64,000 nucleotides of DNA. Source: Neolewinella marina (GTDB lineage Bacteria > Bacteroidota > Bacteroidia > Chitinophagales > Saprospiraceae). Shown piece by piece: positions 42,222 to 51,675 of this stretch. Position numbers and translations under genes: made by a program. The stretch is taken from contig NZ_PDLO01000001.1 in assembly GCF_002631205.1 (NCBI RefSeq), forward strand, positions 1,240,001 to 1,304,000, in the 5' to 3' direction. A model generated the notes under the pieces. It ran no database searches. It was not told where the DNA came from and saw only the letters and a list, made by a program, of their open reading frames with translations. Positions within the stretch are counted from its first letter, which is position 1. Each line of letters opens with the position of its first letter.

Positions 42222-42659
42222 ATGGACTGGACCGACCTTATCCCGGGATATTCGGCCTACAAACTGCTTACCGAACCCATCATCGGGGAAAACGTCAGCG
42301 ACTACGCCGACTGCTCCCCTTCGGCCGAGGAATGTGAAACCGACGCCGTGATCGCCACCCGGGAGTGCACCCAGTGCGTCCAGGACAGGATGCTGGAAGG
42401 GCTGACCGACGTCCTTCCCCTCGCCGGCGTAGGCATCGTCAAAGGCGCCGGAGGCATCATCATCCAGCAATTGGCCAAGTCGCTCGCCCGGGCCGCCGCC
42501 GCCCAGGGCGCAAAATCCGCCGCTGCTGCCGTTCTGGGCCCGGTCGGGGTCGGTATCGCCGTACTTTCCGCCGCCGACGCCCTCACGGCCATCTACAAAT
42601 CCCTCGACGTGGCCAAGGCCGCCCTCGACGGGATCGATGCCTACTGCCAGTGTGATTGA
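42222..42659 (+). CDS. Small Ala/Gly-rich hydrophobic protein with cysteine clusters, unknown function
   Basis: 145 residues, no signal peptide. The N-terminal third is acidic and contains four cysteines in CSPSAEEC and CTQC; two more lie at the end (CQC). The middle (about 60-125) has three hydrophobic Ala/Gly-rich helices (LPLAGVGIVKGAGGIII; ALGPVGVGIAVLSAADAL-type). This layout resembles pore-forming or phage/colicin-like membrane segments, but no family is recognised and no immunity or export gene is next to it. The upstream region is AT-rich with TATATTATAG. It is convergent with the DUF1835 gene (5 bp). Confidence 0.65.
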   Translation: MDWTDLIPGYSAYKLLTEPIIGENVSDYADCSPSAEECETDAVIATRECTQCVQDRMLEGLTDVLPLAGVGIVKGAGGIIIQQLAKSLARAAAAQGAKSAAAAVLGPVGVGIAVLSAADALTAIYKSLDVAKAALDGIDAYCQCD

Positions 42660-42664
42660 CCTCC

Positions 42665-43405
42665 TTAACCCAGCATCCTGACCAGGAGGCGCTGCACCTG
42701 CAGGTCGCCAAAGCCGTAAATACCCGCCCGGCGGGAAAATTCCCGGAAGACCGGACCTACATCCGCCGTGCCCAGTTCGGCCACGATAGCCCGTAGTACC
42801 CGCTCCGGACGCCCGGCCCTGCCATCGAGAGGAAAGCGGTCAAGGTGGGCCTCCACGGCAGGCAGGATGTAAGGGTGTGCCGCCTGCATGGACTCCGCCG
42901 TGCGCCGCAACCGGGGGCGGTCGTCCAGCCGGTAGGCGTCCCACAGGTCGGCAAAGGCCCCGGGGTCTTCCAGTCTCCGGCGGTTATCGTAGGCCTCCCT
43001 TAATTCGTCCCCCGATAGCCCCCCGAACGCATAGGGGGTATGCCGCGGAGGGCGCACCAGCCAAACCGGAGTTGCGGGCCGCCAGCGCTGCAGCAAGCTC
43101 ACCGTGAACCACAGGTTGACCTGACAGAAGAGGTCGTCCTCAAACCAGAGACATACCTTATCACCGGCCGGAATTTCCCGGGTGCGTTTCAATTCACCGG
43201 CCACCGCGGCGGCGTAGTCCAGGTTCACCACATCCCCGTACTGTCCTTTCAGGAAATCCGCCCGCATCCGGAAAAACGCCTCCAGGTCGGGGGCGCGCAC
43301 CGGGCCTTGCACCAGGCATTCACGGACCACCAGCCGCTCCCCCGGTACCGAGGCCGGAAACTGGGAGAGGAGGGCGTCTCCGTTGAGGAAGTGGTAATTC
43401 GCCAT
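42665..43405 (-). CDS. DUF1835-domain protein
   Basis: 246 residues. The N-terminus (YHFLNGDALLSQFP, then LVVRECLVQGPV) and WFEDDLFCQVNLWF are hallmarks of DUF1835. The C-terminal part resembles the partner region usually seen with it. Function unknown; the fold suggests a cytosolic enzyme or binding protein. No operon partners are evident. Confidence 0.85.
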   Translation of the reverse strand: MANYHFLNGDALLSQFPASVPGERLVVRECLVQGPVRAPDLEAFFRMRADFLKGQYGDVVNLDYAAAVAGELKRTREIPAGDKVCLWFEDDLFCQVNLWFTVSLLQRWRPATPVWLVRPPRHTPYAFGGLSGDELREAYDNRRRLEDPGAFADLWDAYRLDDRPRLRRTAESMQAAHPYILPAVEAHLDRFPLDGRAGRPERVLRAIVAELGTADVGPVFREFSRRAGIYGFGDLQVQRLLVRMLG

Positions 43406-43551
43406 GGGATCAGGACAGGCAGAGAACGCTCCAATATAGGCTTCAGGGCGCGGCCGCAGGTGCCGGGTTCACGGGGAACGCCGCTCCACGCCTTGCCTAC
43501 GGCACCTGCGCCCGCGCCTGCGTACCTTACGGCAAAGAAACGCCCTAACCC

Positions 43552-44556
43552 ATGACCAACAAGCAGCAGATACTCGCCAAACGCCCCACGGGAATGCCCG
43601 GCCCCGACACCTGGACGCTCACCGAAACCGAGGTGCCGGAACTGAAGGATGGACAGGTGCTGATCGAACAGCACTACATCTCCCTCGACCCCGCCATGCG
43701 CGGCTGGATGAACGACTCCCGCTCCTACATCCCCCCGGTGGGCATCGGAGAAGTGATGCGGGCCGGCACCGTGGGCAAGGTCATCCAGGCGAAGAACCAC
43801 CCCCACTTCAAGGAAGGCGACGTCCTCAGCGGCTGGGGCGGTGTGCAGCAGTACACCGTTACCGACGGTGAGGGTTACTACCCGGTCGACACCTCCCTGG
43901 CCCCCATGCCCACCTACATCGGCACCCTGGGTATGCCGGGCATGACGGCCTACTTCGGGATCCTCGACGTTGGGAAGATCAAGGAGGGGGAAGTAGTGGT
44001 CGTGAGCGGTGCCGCCGGTGCGGTAGGCTCCATCGTCGGCCAGATCGCCAAGATCAAGGGCTGCCGCGTGGTGGGCATCGCCGGCGGACCCGAAAAATGC
44101 CGCTACCTGACCGAGGAGCTCGGCTTCGATGCGGCCATCGACTACAAGAATGATTCGGTACCCGCGGGACTGAAGCAGCACTGCCCGGACGGTATCGACG
44201 TCTACTTCGACAACGTCGGCGGGGAAATCCTCGACGCCGCCCTGGCCCGACTGCGGCTCCACGCCCGGGTGGTTATCTGCGGCGCCATCTCCCAGTACAA
44301 CAATCGGGACAACGTGAAGGGCCCCTCCAACTACCTGTCGCTGCTCGTCAACCGCGCCACCATGCAGGGCATGATCGTGATGGATTACGCCCAGGACTAC
44401 GGCACCGCCGCCCGCGAGATGGGGCAATGGCTGCAGGCCGGCCAGCTCAAGAGCCGGGAGGACATCTACGAAGGCATCGAGAACTTCCACGCCACCTTCA
44501 CCCGCCTCTTCACCGGCGAGAAGGAGGGGAAACTGGTACTGAAGGTGAAGGAATGA
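43552..44556 (+). CDS. NADP-dependent oxidoreductase, MDR family (CurA/prostaglandin reductase-like)
   Basis: 334 residues without zinc ligands. The nucleotide-binding motif is SGAAGAVGSIVGQ; YISLDPAMRGWM near the N-terminus and YFDNVGGEILDAAL are signatures of the leukotriene B4 dehydrogenase/CurA/YncB group. These enzymes reduce the double bond of enones using NADPH. The gene ends 1 bp before the convergent 1207-residue protein gene. TACCTTAC 21 nt upstream of the ATG is a weak -7 candidate. Confidence 0.92.
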   Translation: MTNKQQILAKRPTGMPGPDTWTLTETEVPELKDGQVLIEQHYISLDPAMRGWMNDSRSYIPPVGIGEVMRAGTVGKVIQAKNHPHFKEGDVLSGWGGVQQYTVTDGEGYYPVDTSLAPMPTYIGTLGMPGMTAYFGILDVGKIKEGEVVVVSGAAGAVGSIVGQIAKIKGCRVVGIAGGPEKCRYLTEELGFDAAIDYKNDSVPAGLKQHCPDGIDVYFDNVGGEILDAALARLRLHARVVICGAISQYNNRDNVKGPSNYLSLLVNRATMQGMIVMDYAQDYGTAAREMGQWLQAGQLKSREDIYEGIENFHATFTRLFTGEKEGKLVLKVKE

Positions 44557-44557
44557 C

Positions 44558-47500
44558 CTAAAAGTTCGTCCCTACCCCGAGCTGTACCAGCCCTGTCTCC
44601 TCCTCCGAGAATCCCAGCAGCATACTCACCGTGAAGGAGCGCGACAGCGGAATCACGTAGACCCCGCCGCCGTAGGCAGAATGGTAGTCGCGGGCCTCCT
44701 CACCGTCCTGCAGAATCTTGCCGCGGTCGTAAAAGGCCCGGATGCCAATGGCGAAGGGGGCAATGCGGCTGCGGATGAGGGCCAGTGGGGTGCGGAATTC
44801 CGTATTGTAAAAGAAGTAGCCGTCTCCCACGAAGCGGTGGCGCTGGAAGCCCCGCAGTCCGTTCTGCCGCCCCAAGGAAGGGAGTTCGTAGAAGGGTGCC
44901 GTCCCGCTGCTGGCGGCGTAGCCCGTCCGGAAGCTGAGCGAGATCGGGAAGCGGCGGGTGCTGAAGTGGATTTCGGCCGCAATCCGGCTCACGCCGAAGT
45001 TGGCGGCCGCGTCCTTGCCGTAGGCCTGCTTGTGCCCCGCTTCCAGCATGACGCCCTTCGAAGGAAAGACCGGATGGTCGCGCAGGTCAATCACTACCTC
45101 GGGTTCCAGGTAGGCGAACACCAGGTCACCGTCGCCGTAGAGCCGGTCAGGGCGGTCCAGGATGGTGCCTTCCCGGTCGGTGGTCTTGTTGTTCTGGTAG
45201 CCGGTGCTGAGGCTCACGAAACTGCGGCCCGCAAACCGCCGGCGCAGCGCGCTCTCCACCGAGAAATGCTGGAGGCTGACCAGGTAGTAGACGTTGCGGT
45301 CCAGGGTGGGATCCAGCACGGAGTTATTCCCCAGGCCGAAGAAGAAGTTGTAGAAGTCGGGCCGCCCGAGGCGGGAGGCCAGGACGAGATCGGCGTGCCG
45401 GAGCACTTCTCCGAACTCCACGCTGGCCTCCAGAGCGGCGTTCCCCAGCGTACTGCCTTCGGCGAAGAAGCGGTAGCGGGTGCTGAAGTCGCGGTGGGTG
45501 AAGCTGCGGCGGGTGTACATCAGCCCCGCGCCCAGCTGGGCACCGTTGTAGGTGTTGAAGCCGGCGCTGGCCAGGGGCACCAGGGTATTGTAGGCGTGGG
45601 CGGTGCGGTCGTAGTAGTACAGCTCGTCGCGCCAGTTCCTGACGAATTTCATTCCGGGAACCTCTCCCGCGGGCGGGGCCACGTCCCGGTCGTAGACGAA
45701 CACTTTCTTCGGATGATCCTCCGGCCCGCTGGCGGTAAAAACATCCTCCCCCTTCCCCCCGATCAGGCGTACCCGGATGCCATCCCCCACACTTCCACGG
45801 GTGGTGAAGGTATCGTCGTCGCCCAGTCCGAAAAGCCGCACCTCCTTCGTTTCCCCGGGCAGGAAGGTACGCTCGTACAGTACCTGGCCTTCACTCTTGC
45901 CCTTCAGGTCGGTGACGGTGACGGTGAGCCGGCCGTCGGGCAGGGCCTCCAGCAGAAAGGCTTCCTCGTCGTTGGTGCCCACTACGTCCACGACGCGGGC
46001 GTGGAGGGCGTAGTAGGCATCGGCGTAGGCCGGAAGATCGTCCCGGCGGCGCTTCAGTTTCTCCAGAAGTACGCCCTGCTCACGCTGGTACTTTTCCGCC
46101 GGTCTTCCGTCGGCCGCCGGGGCGGGTACCATGGCTACGGCCCGGGCCAGTACTTCATCGGTCAAGGCCGACTGAATAGCGGCCGCCTGTTCCCGGTAGG
46201 CATCCCGGGGGATGCCGCTGAGCAGCAGGCGGTCCATATGCCGGGCCTGAAAGGTGAGGCTGCGGACGTCCGGTGGCGCGAAACCGAAGTGCTCCAGGTT
46301 GGGTACGGCCCAGCGGCGGGAAGCCAGCCAGGGGAAAAATCCGTCCAAGCGGGAAAAAGCATTGTCCCGGTCGCGGGGGATGGGCCGAATGCGGTCGATG
46401 TCCCCCTCGGCGTAACGGGCCCACTTCCAGTTGTCCTCGTGCTTCGACCAGTCGCCGATCAGCAGATCGAACAGGCGGGCGCGGACGAACTCCCCACCGT
46501 CGATCCTTACCTCCTGGTCGTCGAAGCGCTCCCGGAACAACTCGAAACTCTTCAGCACCTCATCCGCCCCGAAGGTACCCTCCCTGCCCAGTTTGCCGCT
46601 CGGCCCCTGGGGGCGAATTTCCAAAGTGCCGAGCATATTGCCGAAGGTGGCGTTGTAGTCGCCCAGCCGGGGGTCGGGCGCGAGGGAATACAGGGTAGGC
46701 GTCGCGTGGAGGATACCGATTTCGTCCAGCAGGGGCGCGACAATGAGCCCACCGTAGGGGTGGCCCGAGGAGGTCTGGTCGCGCACCGCATCCCCGATGA
46801 GGGTATTCCGCAGTTCGTAGCTGAAAGTACCGGAAGGGTCCTTGTCCACTGAGCGGAAAGCATAGCTTTCACCGCCCGGCGCCTGCAAGACCAGGGAAGT
46901 GGTCTGCCGGCCGCCACCCTCCCGCACGGGCTGCAGTCCGCCATACGCTTCGGAGAGCCTGAGCACCGGCACTTCTACCTCCGTGGTCCAGACGTCCCGG
47001 TAATGCCGGCCGAGAAACCACTCTCCAAGGGCCGTACGGCGGTATTGCGGTCCGGCGGCGACTTGGACGTTAGGGGTGGCGGGGCTCACCAGTTCCGGGG
47101 AGGCCACGGTATCCGTCGGGCAGGGCGGGAAGGCGGGGTTGCGGGGCAGCTCTCCTCCGCTCTCCTCGCAGGGCGACCGGTACAGCCGGGTGCTCCACTC
47201 GCCCGGGTTATCCGTGAAGTAACGGTAGTTGACGCTGCCGTCGGCGGCGTAGTGCAACTCGGTGAAGCCGGAGGCGCGACTCGTATGCAGGGCGGGCTTG
47301 TGGCGGGCTACCCAGGAACCGGGACCAGCGGCACCGGCGTTGACGATGTAGTTCCGGCCGAAGCGGAGCAGCTGCTGACTCTCGTCCTGGGCCCCGATGA
47401 AGAGGAGGCCCTCGAATTGGCTGTTGTAGTCCTTGAGCTTGTCGGCCAGCTCGGTAAAGCGGACGTTGGTCAGCTCTTCCGGCGTACCGACGTTTTGCCG

Positions 47501-48181
47501 GTACGAAAGGGCGAAGCTTCCCGCGACCGGGGGCAGGAAATGGTCGCGCAGGGGAAATTTCCCGCCGTAGCGCCCTTGGGAAACCGGCGGAAAATGTCCG
47601 GCAATGATGATGTTCTGGTCCAGGTGCTCATCAATGGTGCTCACGATCTCGTCAAAGGCGATCGAAGGCTCCGCGAAGTCGCATTCCGCATCCGCCGGCA
47701 CGGGCTTTTCGAAGGGGTGGTTCCACCACTGGGTATTGAGCAGGATCATCCGTACCGTGGGCGACAGCACCACCGTCTCGGGGCCGGGGCAGCCCTTGGC
47801 CAGGGGCCAGTGCAGGTTGTCCAGTTCCTGTCCGTCCAGGTAGTCCTCCAGCGCCCTGACGCAGGCCAGGCCGTTTCTGCCCGATCGGTCCCAGTCGCGG
47901 TCGCCAGGAATCAGGTAGAACGGAGTACGCGGGTGTTCCCGGATAAGCTGCAACAGGGGCGCCAGGGTCGGATAGCCCCCCTGGTCGGTACAGGCGGGCA
48001 CGAAATCGCCAACCAGCAGGACGGTAGCCGGATCATCCGGCACATCGATGCTCGCGCCGAGGGCGGCGTAGAAAGCCGGGGTAGCATCCGCGAGGTTACC
48101 GGCTACCAAAAGGCGCAGTTGGGCGGGAAGCAGGGCCGGGGCGACCAGGAGCAGCCCTGCCAGGATAAGGACTTTGTGCAT
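44558..48181 (-). CDS. Outer-membrane fusion: degenerate phosphoesterase, kinase-like region and BamA-type barrel
   Basis: 1207 residues with a signal peptide (about 1-20). Residues 22-330 resemble a calcineurin-like phosphoesterase: VLLVGDF (58-59 GD), PGDRDW where GNHDW is usual, and IIAGHFPP; the first DxH motif is missing. Residues about 430-620 look like a HipA/FAM20-type kinase core: SYAFRSVDK, then DLLIGDWSKHEDNW and IPRDRDNAF, giving candidate catalytic Asp577, Asn584 and metal Asp606. The last 340 residues are a BamA/TamA-like barrel (SLGRQNGLRGFQRHRFVGDGY). The middle assignment is inference. The C-terminal residue is Phe, as expected for barrel insertion. Confidence 0.82.
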   Translation of the reverse strand: MHKVLILAGLLLVAPALLPAQLRLLVAGNLADATPAFYAALGASIDVPDDPATVLLVGDFVPACTDQGGYPTLAPLLQLIREHPRTPFYLIPGDRDWDRSGRNGLACVRALEDYLDGQELDNLHWPLAKGCPGPETVVLSPTVRMILLNTQWWNHPFEKPVPADAECDFAEPSIAFDEIVSTIDEHLDQNIIIAGHFPPVSQGRYGGKFPLRDHFLPPVAGSFALSYRQNVGTPEELTNVRFTELADKLKDYNSQFEGLLFIGAQDESQQLLRFGRNYIVNAGAAGPGSWVARHKPALHTSRASGFTELHYAADGSVNYRYFTDNPGEWSTRLYRSPCEESGGELPRNPAFPPCPTDTVASPELVSPATPNVQVAAGPQYRRTALGEWFLGRHYRDVWTTEVEVPVLRLSEAYGGLQPVREGGGRQTTSLVLQAPGGESYAFRSVDKDPSGTFSYELRNTLIGDAVRDQTSSGHPYGGLIVAPLLDEIGILHATPTLYSLAPDPRLGDYNATFGNMLGTLEIRPQGPSGKLGREGTFGADEVLKSFELFRERFDDQEVRIDGGEFVRARLFDLLIGDWSKHEDNWKWARYAEGDIDRIRPIPRDRDNAFSRLDGFFPWLASRRWAVPNLEHFGFAPPDVRSLTFQARHMDRLLLSGIPRDAYREQAAAIQSALTDEVLARAVAMVPAPAADGRPAEKYQREQGVLLEKLKRRRDDLPAYADAYYALHARVVDVVGTNDEEAFLLEALPDGRLTVTVTDLKGKSEGQVLYERTFLPGETKEVRLFGLGDDDTFTTRGSVGDGIRVRLIGGKGEDVFTASGPEDHPKKVFVYDRDVAPPAGEVPGMKFVRNWRDELYYYDRTAHAYNTLVPLASAGFNTYNGAQLGAGLMYTRRSFTHRDFSTRYRFFAEGSTLGNAALEASVEFGEVLRHADLVLASRLGRPDFYNFFFGLGNNSVLDPTLDRNVYYLVSLQHFSVESALRRRFAGRSFVSLSTGYQNNKTTDREGTILDRPDRLYGDGDLVFAYLEPEVVIDLRDHPVFPSKGVMLEAGHKQAYGKDAAANFGVSRIAAEIHFSTRRFPISLSFRTGYAASSGTAPFYELPSLGRQNGLRGFQRHRFVGDGYFFYNTEFRTPLALIRSRIAPFAIGIRAFYDRGKILQDGEEARDYHSAYGGGVYVIPLSRSFTVSMLLGFSEEETGLVQLGVGTNF

Positions 48182-48371
48182 AGCCGTGTGGATGGGTGCC
48201 GGTGCTGTTCCGGACCAACCCCCGCGAACAGTTATTTTCCTGCCTTTGGCGGATTGATTGCCCGGAATACGCGAATAGGGTTTCCGTAGCCGCCTACCGT
48301 TTCCGGCTGGCGTGGACGGTCTCCTAAATTAATCCCCGCAATCCACTTTGGAAACCCCCGATTTGGTCCTT

Positions 48372-51300
48372 TTATCGCTGGCGGAAGGATTCCACGGGTA
48401 GCTGGATCAGCAGCGCCGGGGCATCATTGCGCGCCGCGACCAGCCACCGATGCGTGGGGAAGTACGCCAGGCCGGTCACCTCCCCGGTCACGCCCAGGTC
48501 ACCGAAGTAACGCAGTTGCCCCTTACCATCGTTCAGGAAAATTTGCAGGTGGTTGGCGTCCATCCGGCCGATCCTTACCCGGGTCCGGTGAAGGTTGCCC
48601 CCGGCGATGAGGTCGGGGTGGCCGTCGTCGTTTACGTCCGCAACGAGGAGGGCCCGCAAAGGCGCGCGTTGGGCTGCGGGCGGCAGGGCGCGGGTGCCGG
48701 GGCCGGCGGGATCCAGGGATACCGCCAGACTCCTCAACTCGGGGGCCGGCAGCACCTCCAGTTCCGCCAGTTCGTCGCCCAAGACCTCCCCAATGGTGGC
48801 CTTGGCGTAAGTGGTATAGTCGGGGTACCGCTTCTTGAGGGCGGGCAGTACCGCGAAGAGTTCGTCGCGGGCCGCGAAGGGGTATTCCCGCCCGTCCTGG
48901 GTATAGGCCAGTAAGGGCAGCCGCTGGTCGGCGCCGAAGGGTTGCCCGTGGTAGAGGGTCAGGCCCGTATCGGTTACGGCGGCCAACTGATTGTTCAGGC
49001 CGAGGTTTCCGGCGATGAGTTCGTTCGCACCGTCGCCGTCCAGGTCGGCCAGGGCCAGTGAGCGCCACAGCCCCGCGGGAGCGAGGTCCGTTATCCCGTC
49101 CACAGATAGGGTTCCTCCGGAATTGGTCAGCAGGGCTACGGTGCCGAAGTCGCGGCCGACAACCAGGTCAGTAGCCCCGTCTCCGTTGGCGTCGGTGGCG
49201 ACGGCGCAGGTTACCATCCCCAGGTCCAGGGGGCGGGAGGTAGTGAAGGTGGCGGATCCGTCGTTCACCAACAGGTAGGAGGTGCCTCCGCGGGGGTAAT
49301 CGCCCGCCTGCACCCGGGATCCGAGGAAGAGGTCCTGGTCACCGTCGCCGTCCACGTCCAGGGCAACGACCACGCCTGCATGGGCCTTGAGATCGTCCGG
49401 GATGGCCGCGGGCATCAGGTGAAACGTCCCCGCTTCATTGCGGTAGGCGCGCACCGCGGGCTCCCTCCCGGCACCCGCGTACGCGCCCGCCCCCACGACC
49501 AGATCGGCATCCCCGTCGCCGTCCAGATCCGTAAAGGTGGCGGCCACGTCCTCCGCTCCGGCGGAAGCCACGAAGGCCGTTGAATCCAGCCGCACGTCCC
49601 CCGAAGCGGTAATGGACAGCACGGCGCTGGACTGGCCAGAGGCTCCCCCCAGAAAGACGAGGTCGGCGGTAGCGGCGAGGGCCGGCCCCTCGTAGCTGAG
49701 CATGAAGGGCAGCAGCGACTGGCGGTCGAAGTCGTTCTGCCGGTCCTCGCGATGTACGAAGGGCAGTTCGCGAACCTCACGGGAGGGTGAAGGGGGGGCC
49801 GAAAGGGAAGCCAGGCGGTTTTCCGCGGGCATTACGGTCACCACCTGGTCGGGGGCAAGGTTGGTCATCACCTGCTCGCGGCCGTCCGCCCAGGTGATTA
49901 CGACAGAATCCACCGGTCCCCGGCGGTCGCCCCGGCCGAAAAGGAAGGGCACGTAGGCGCTGGACTGAAAACCCCGCACTGGGTAGAAGTGCCGCGTCTG
50001 CACGCTTTCTCCGTCCACCAGCCGCACCCGCGCGCCGATGGCCAGGGCCGTGGGGGCGGCGGTGAGGTCGACCCCGAGGAAGGAGGCCTCGGGGGCGGCG
50101 TTGCGGTAGATCGCGGCCGGGGCATTGACGTTATTGACGACAATGTCGAGGCTGCCGTTGCCGTCGAGGTCCGCCAGGGCGGCACCGTTGGAGAGGGAGG
50201 GCCTGGCCAGTCCCCAGGCATCCGAAACATCCTCAAACCCTTCCCCCTGCCGATTCCGGTAGGCCAGGTTACCCACTTCGATGCTGGGCATGTTGGCGAT
50301 CACCTCCATCAGGTCGACCTCGGCACCCTTTTCCCGGGCGCGCGTCTGTACGTCCACGGTGTAGTTCAGGAACTCCATATTCGTGTAGTCCCGGGCGTAA
50401 CCGTTGGTGATGTAGAGGTCCTGGTAACCGTCCAGGTCCAGGTCGCCGGCCAGTACCGACCACGACCAGTCGGTATTCGAGACGCCGTACTGCTGCCCCA
50501 CTTCGGCGAAGCGGCCATCGCCCTGGTTGAGGTGGAGCATGTTTCGCATGTACTGGTAATAGAAGCCGTTGTCGACCAGGGCGCGGTATTTCTGGTAGTT
50601 GTCGGCCCCGGAGGTCATCTTGATGCGCTCGTTGGGTCGGGGCAGCATGTCCAGGGTGACCAGGTCGGTGTGTCCGTCGTTGTTCAGGTCGGCGGCTTCG
50701 GAGCCCATGGAGAAGAGGGAGACGTGGTCGAAAGCCTGCCGCAGGGCGGGGACGAAGGTGCCGTCGCGCTGGTTGCGGAAGTAATAATCTTCCTCGTTGA
50801 AGTCGTTGGAAACGTAGAAGTCGGTCCAGCCGTCGCCGTCAAAATCCCCCAGGGCCAGGCCGAGGCCGAAGTTGAGGACGTTGCCCGCCACCCCGGCTTC
50901 CCGGGATACGTCGGTGAAGGTTCCACCATCGTTGCGCATCAGCTTGGAGGCGTAGTGGGGGTCGTAGGTTTCCTTCAGTTCGGAGCGGGCGGCGGAGAAG
51001 CCGGCGTATTCCTGTACGGAGTGGTTGAGGAGGTAGCAGTCCAGGTCGCCGTCGCGGTCGTAGTCGAAGAAGGCCGCCTGGGTGGAGTAGGCCGACTCGT
51101 CGAGGCCGAATTCGGCGGCGCGCTCGGTGAAGGTTTCGTCGCCGTTGTTGATGAACAGCAGGTTGCGGCGCAGCCGGGGACTGGCGGCCGCCGAGCGGCA
51201 CTGGTAGATGTCGAGCCAGCCGTCGCCGTTGATGTCCACGATGCTCACCCCCGTATTCCAGCCGTCGGCCGCGGCGATGCCCGCGCTTTCCGGGGCCCGG

Positions 51301-51593
51301 CGGTAGCGGGGTTCCGCTCCTCCTTCCCCGAAGTAGAGCTGGTTGGGGACGAGGTTACCACTGAAGTAGAGGTCGGGGATACCGTCGCGGTTGAAGTCCC
51401 CCACCCCGACGCCGCCCCCGTTGTAGAAGTAGCCGTATTTCAGGACGTTGAACTCGGCCGATTCCTCCAGTTTGTTCACAAAGTTCACCCCGGTGTCGGC
51501 GGGCGACAGGGCGGTGAAGCGGGTTTCGGGGGTATTCCGGCACCCCCACGTCAGCAGCAGGGCAAGCAGGAGCGGGAGGGGAAGTCGGGCCAA
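48372..51593 (-). CDS. FG-GAP/VCBS-repeat lipoprotein with ASPIC/UnbV domain
   Basis: 1073 residues from a TTG at 51593 (MARLPLPLLLALLLTWGC), a perfect lipoprotein signal. An ATG at 51650 would add 19 odd residues and start inside a hairpin. Repeated Asp-rich loops (DFNRDGIPD, DINGDGWLD, DYDRDGDLD, DLDGDGANE) are FG-GAP/VCBS calcium-binding blades, probably forming two propellers. Between them (about 500-600) lies an ASPIC/UnbV-like segment with ITWADGREQ. It is the third gene after SusC and SusD, 82 bp downstream. Such proteins often accompany SusCD in marine Bacteroidota and may be a surface glycan-binding subunit. Confidence 0.87.
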   Translation of the reverse strand: MARLPLPLLLALLLTWGCRNTPETRFTALSPADTGVNFVNKLEESAEFNVLKYGYFYNGGGVGVGDFNRDGIPDLYFSGNLVPNQLYFGEGGAEPRYRRAPESAGIAAADGWNTGVSIVDINGDGWLDIYQCRSAAASPRLRRNLLFINNGDETFTERAAEFGLDESAYSTQAAFFDYDRDGDLDCYLLNHSVQEYAGFSAARSELKETYDPHYASKLMRNDGGTFTDVSREAGVAGNVLNFGLGLALGDFDGDGWTDFYVSNDFNEEDYYFRNQRDGTFVPALRQAFDHVSLFSMGSEAADLNNDGHTDLVTLDMLPRPNERIKMTSGADNYQKYRALVDNGFYYQYMRNMLHLNQGDGRFAEVGQQYGVSNTDWSWSVLAGDLDLDGYQDLYITNGYARDYTNMEFLNYTVDVQTRAREKGAEVDLMEVIANMPSIEVGNLAYRNRQGEGFEDVSDAWGLARPSLSNGAALADLDGNGSLDIVVNNVNAPAAIYRNAAPEASFLGVDLTAAPTALAIGARVRLVDGESVQTRHFYPVRGFQSSAYVPFLFGRGDRRGPVDSVVITWADGREQVMTNLAPDQVVTVMPAENRLASLSAPPSPSREVRELPFVHREDRQNDFDRQSLLPFMLSYEGPALAATADLVFLGGASGQSSAVLSITASGDVRLDSTAFVASAGAEDVAATFTDLDGDGDADLVVGAGAYAGAGREPAVRAYRNEAGTFHLMPAAIPDDLKAHAGVVVALDVDGDGDQDLFLGSRVQAGDYPRGGTSYLLVNDGSATFTTSRPLDLGMVTCAVATDANGDGATDLVVGRDFGTVALLTNSGGTLSVDGITDLAPAGLWRSLALADLDGDGANELIAGNLGLNNQLAAVTDTGLTLYHGQPFGADQRLPLLAYTQDGREYPFAARDELFAVLPALKKRYPDYTTYAKATIGEVLGDELAELEVLPAPELRSLAVSLDPAGPGTRALPPAAQRAPLRALLVADVNDDGHPDLIAGGNLHRTRVRIGRMDANHLQIFLNDGKGQLRYFGDLGVTGEVTGLAYFPTHRWLVAARNDAPALLIQLPVESFRQR

Positions 51594-51621
51594 GGGGCGG
51601 TTTCGTTGATGGTATAAATGA

Positions 51622-51652
51622 GAATGGACCCCAAAGGTATTGGGGCCCATTC
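51622..51652. terminator. Stem-loop between susD and the FG-GAP gene
   Basis: GAATGG-A-CCCCAA, loop AGGTA (51635-51639), TTGGGG-C-CCATTC gives 12 base pairs with one mismatch. On the minus strand the loop region contains TACCTTTG, so a promoter is an alternative reading. No T-tract follows; it may reduce read-through or protect the upstream message. Confidence 0.45.
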
Positions 51653-51675
51653 GAATATCAGTAAGCGGGGGTGAG

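Noticed and set aside
51593-51650. ATG at 51650 as the start of the FG-GAP lipoprotein
   Set aside because: It lies in a stem-loop and adds 19 residues before an otherwise ideal lipoprotein signal; the TTG at 51593 is preferred, though not proven.
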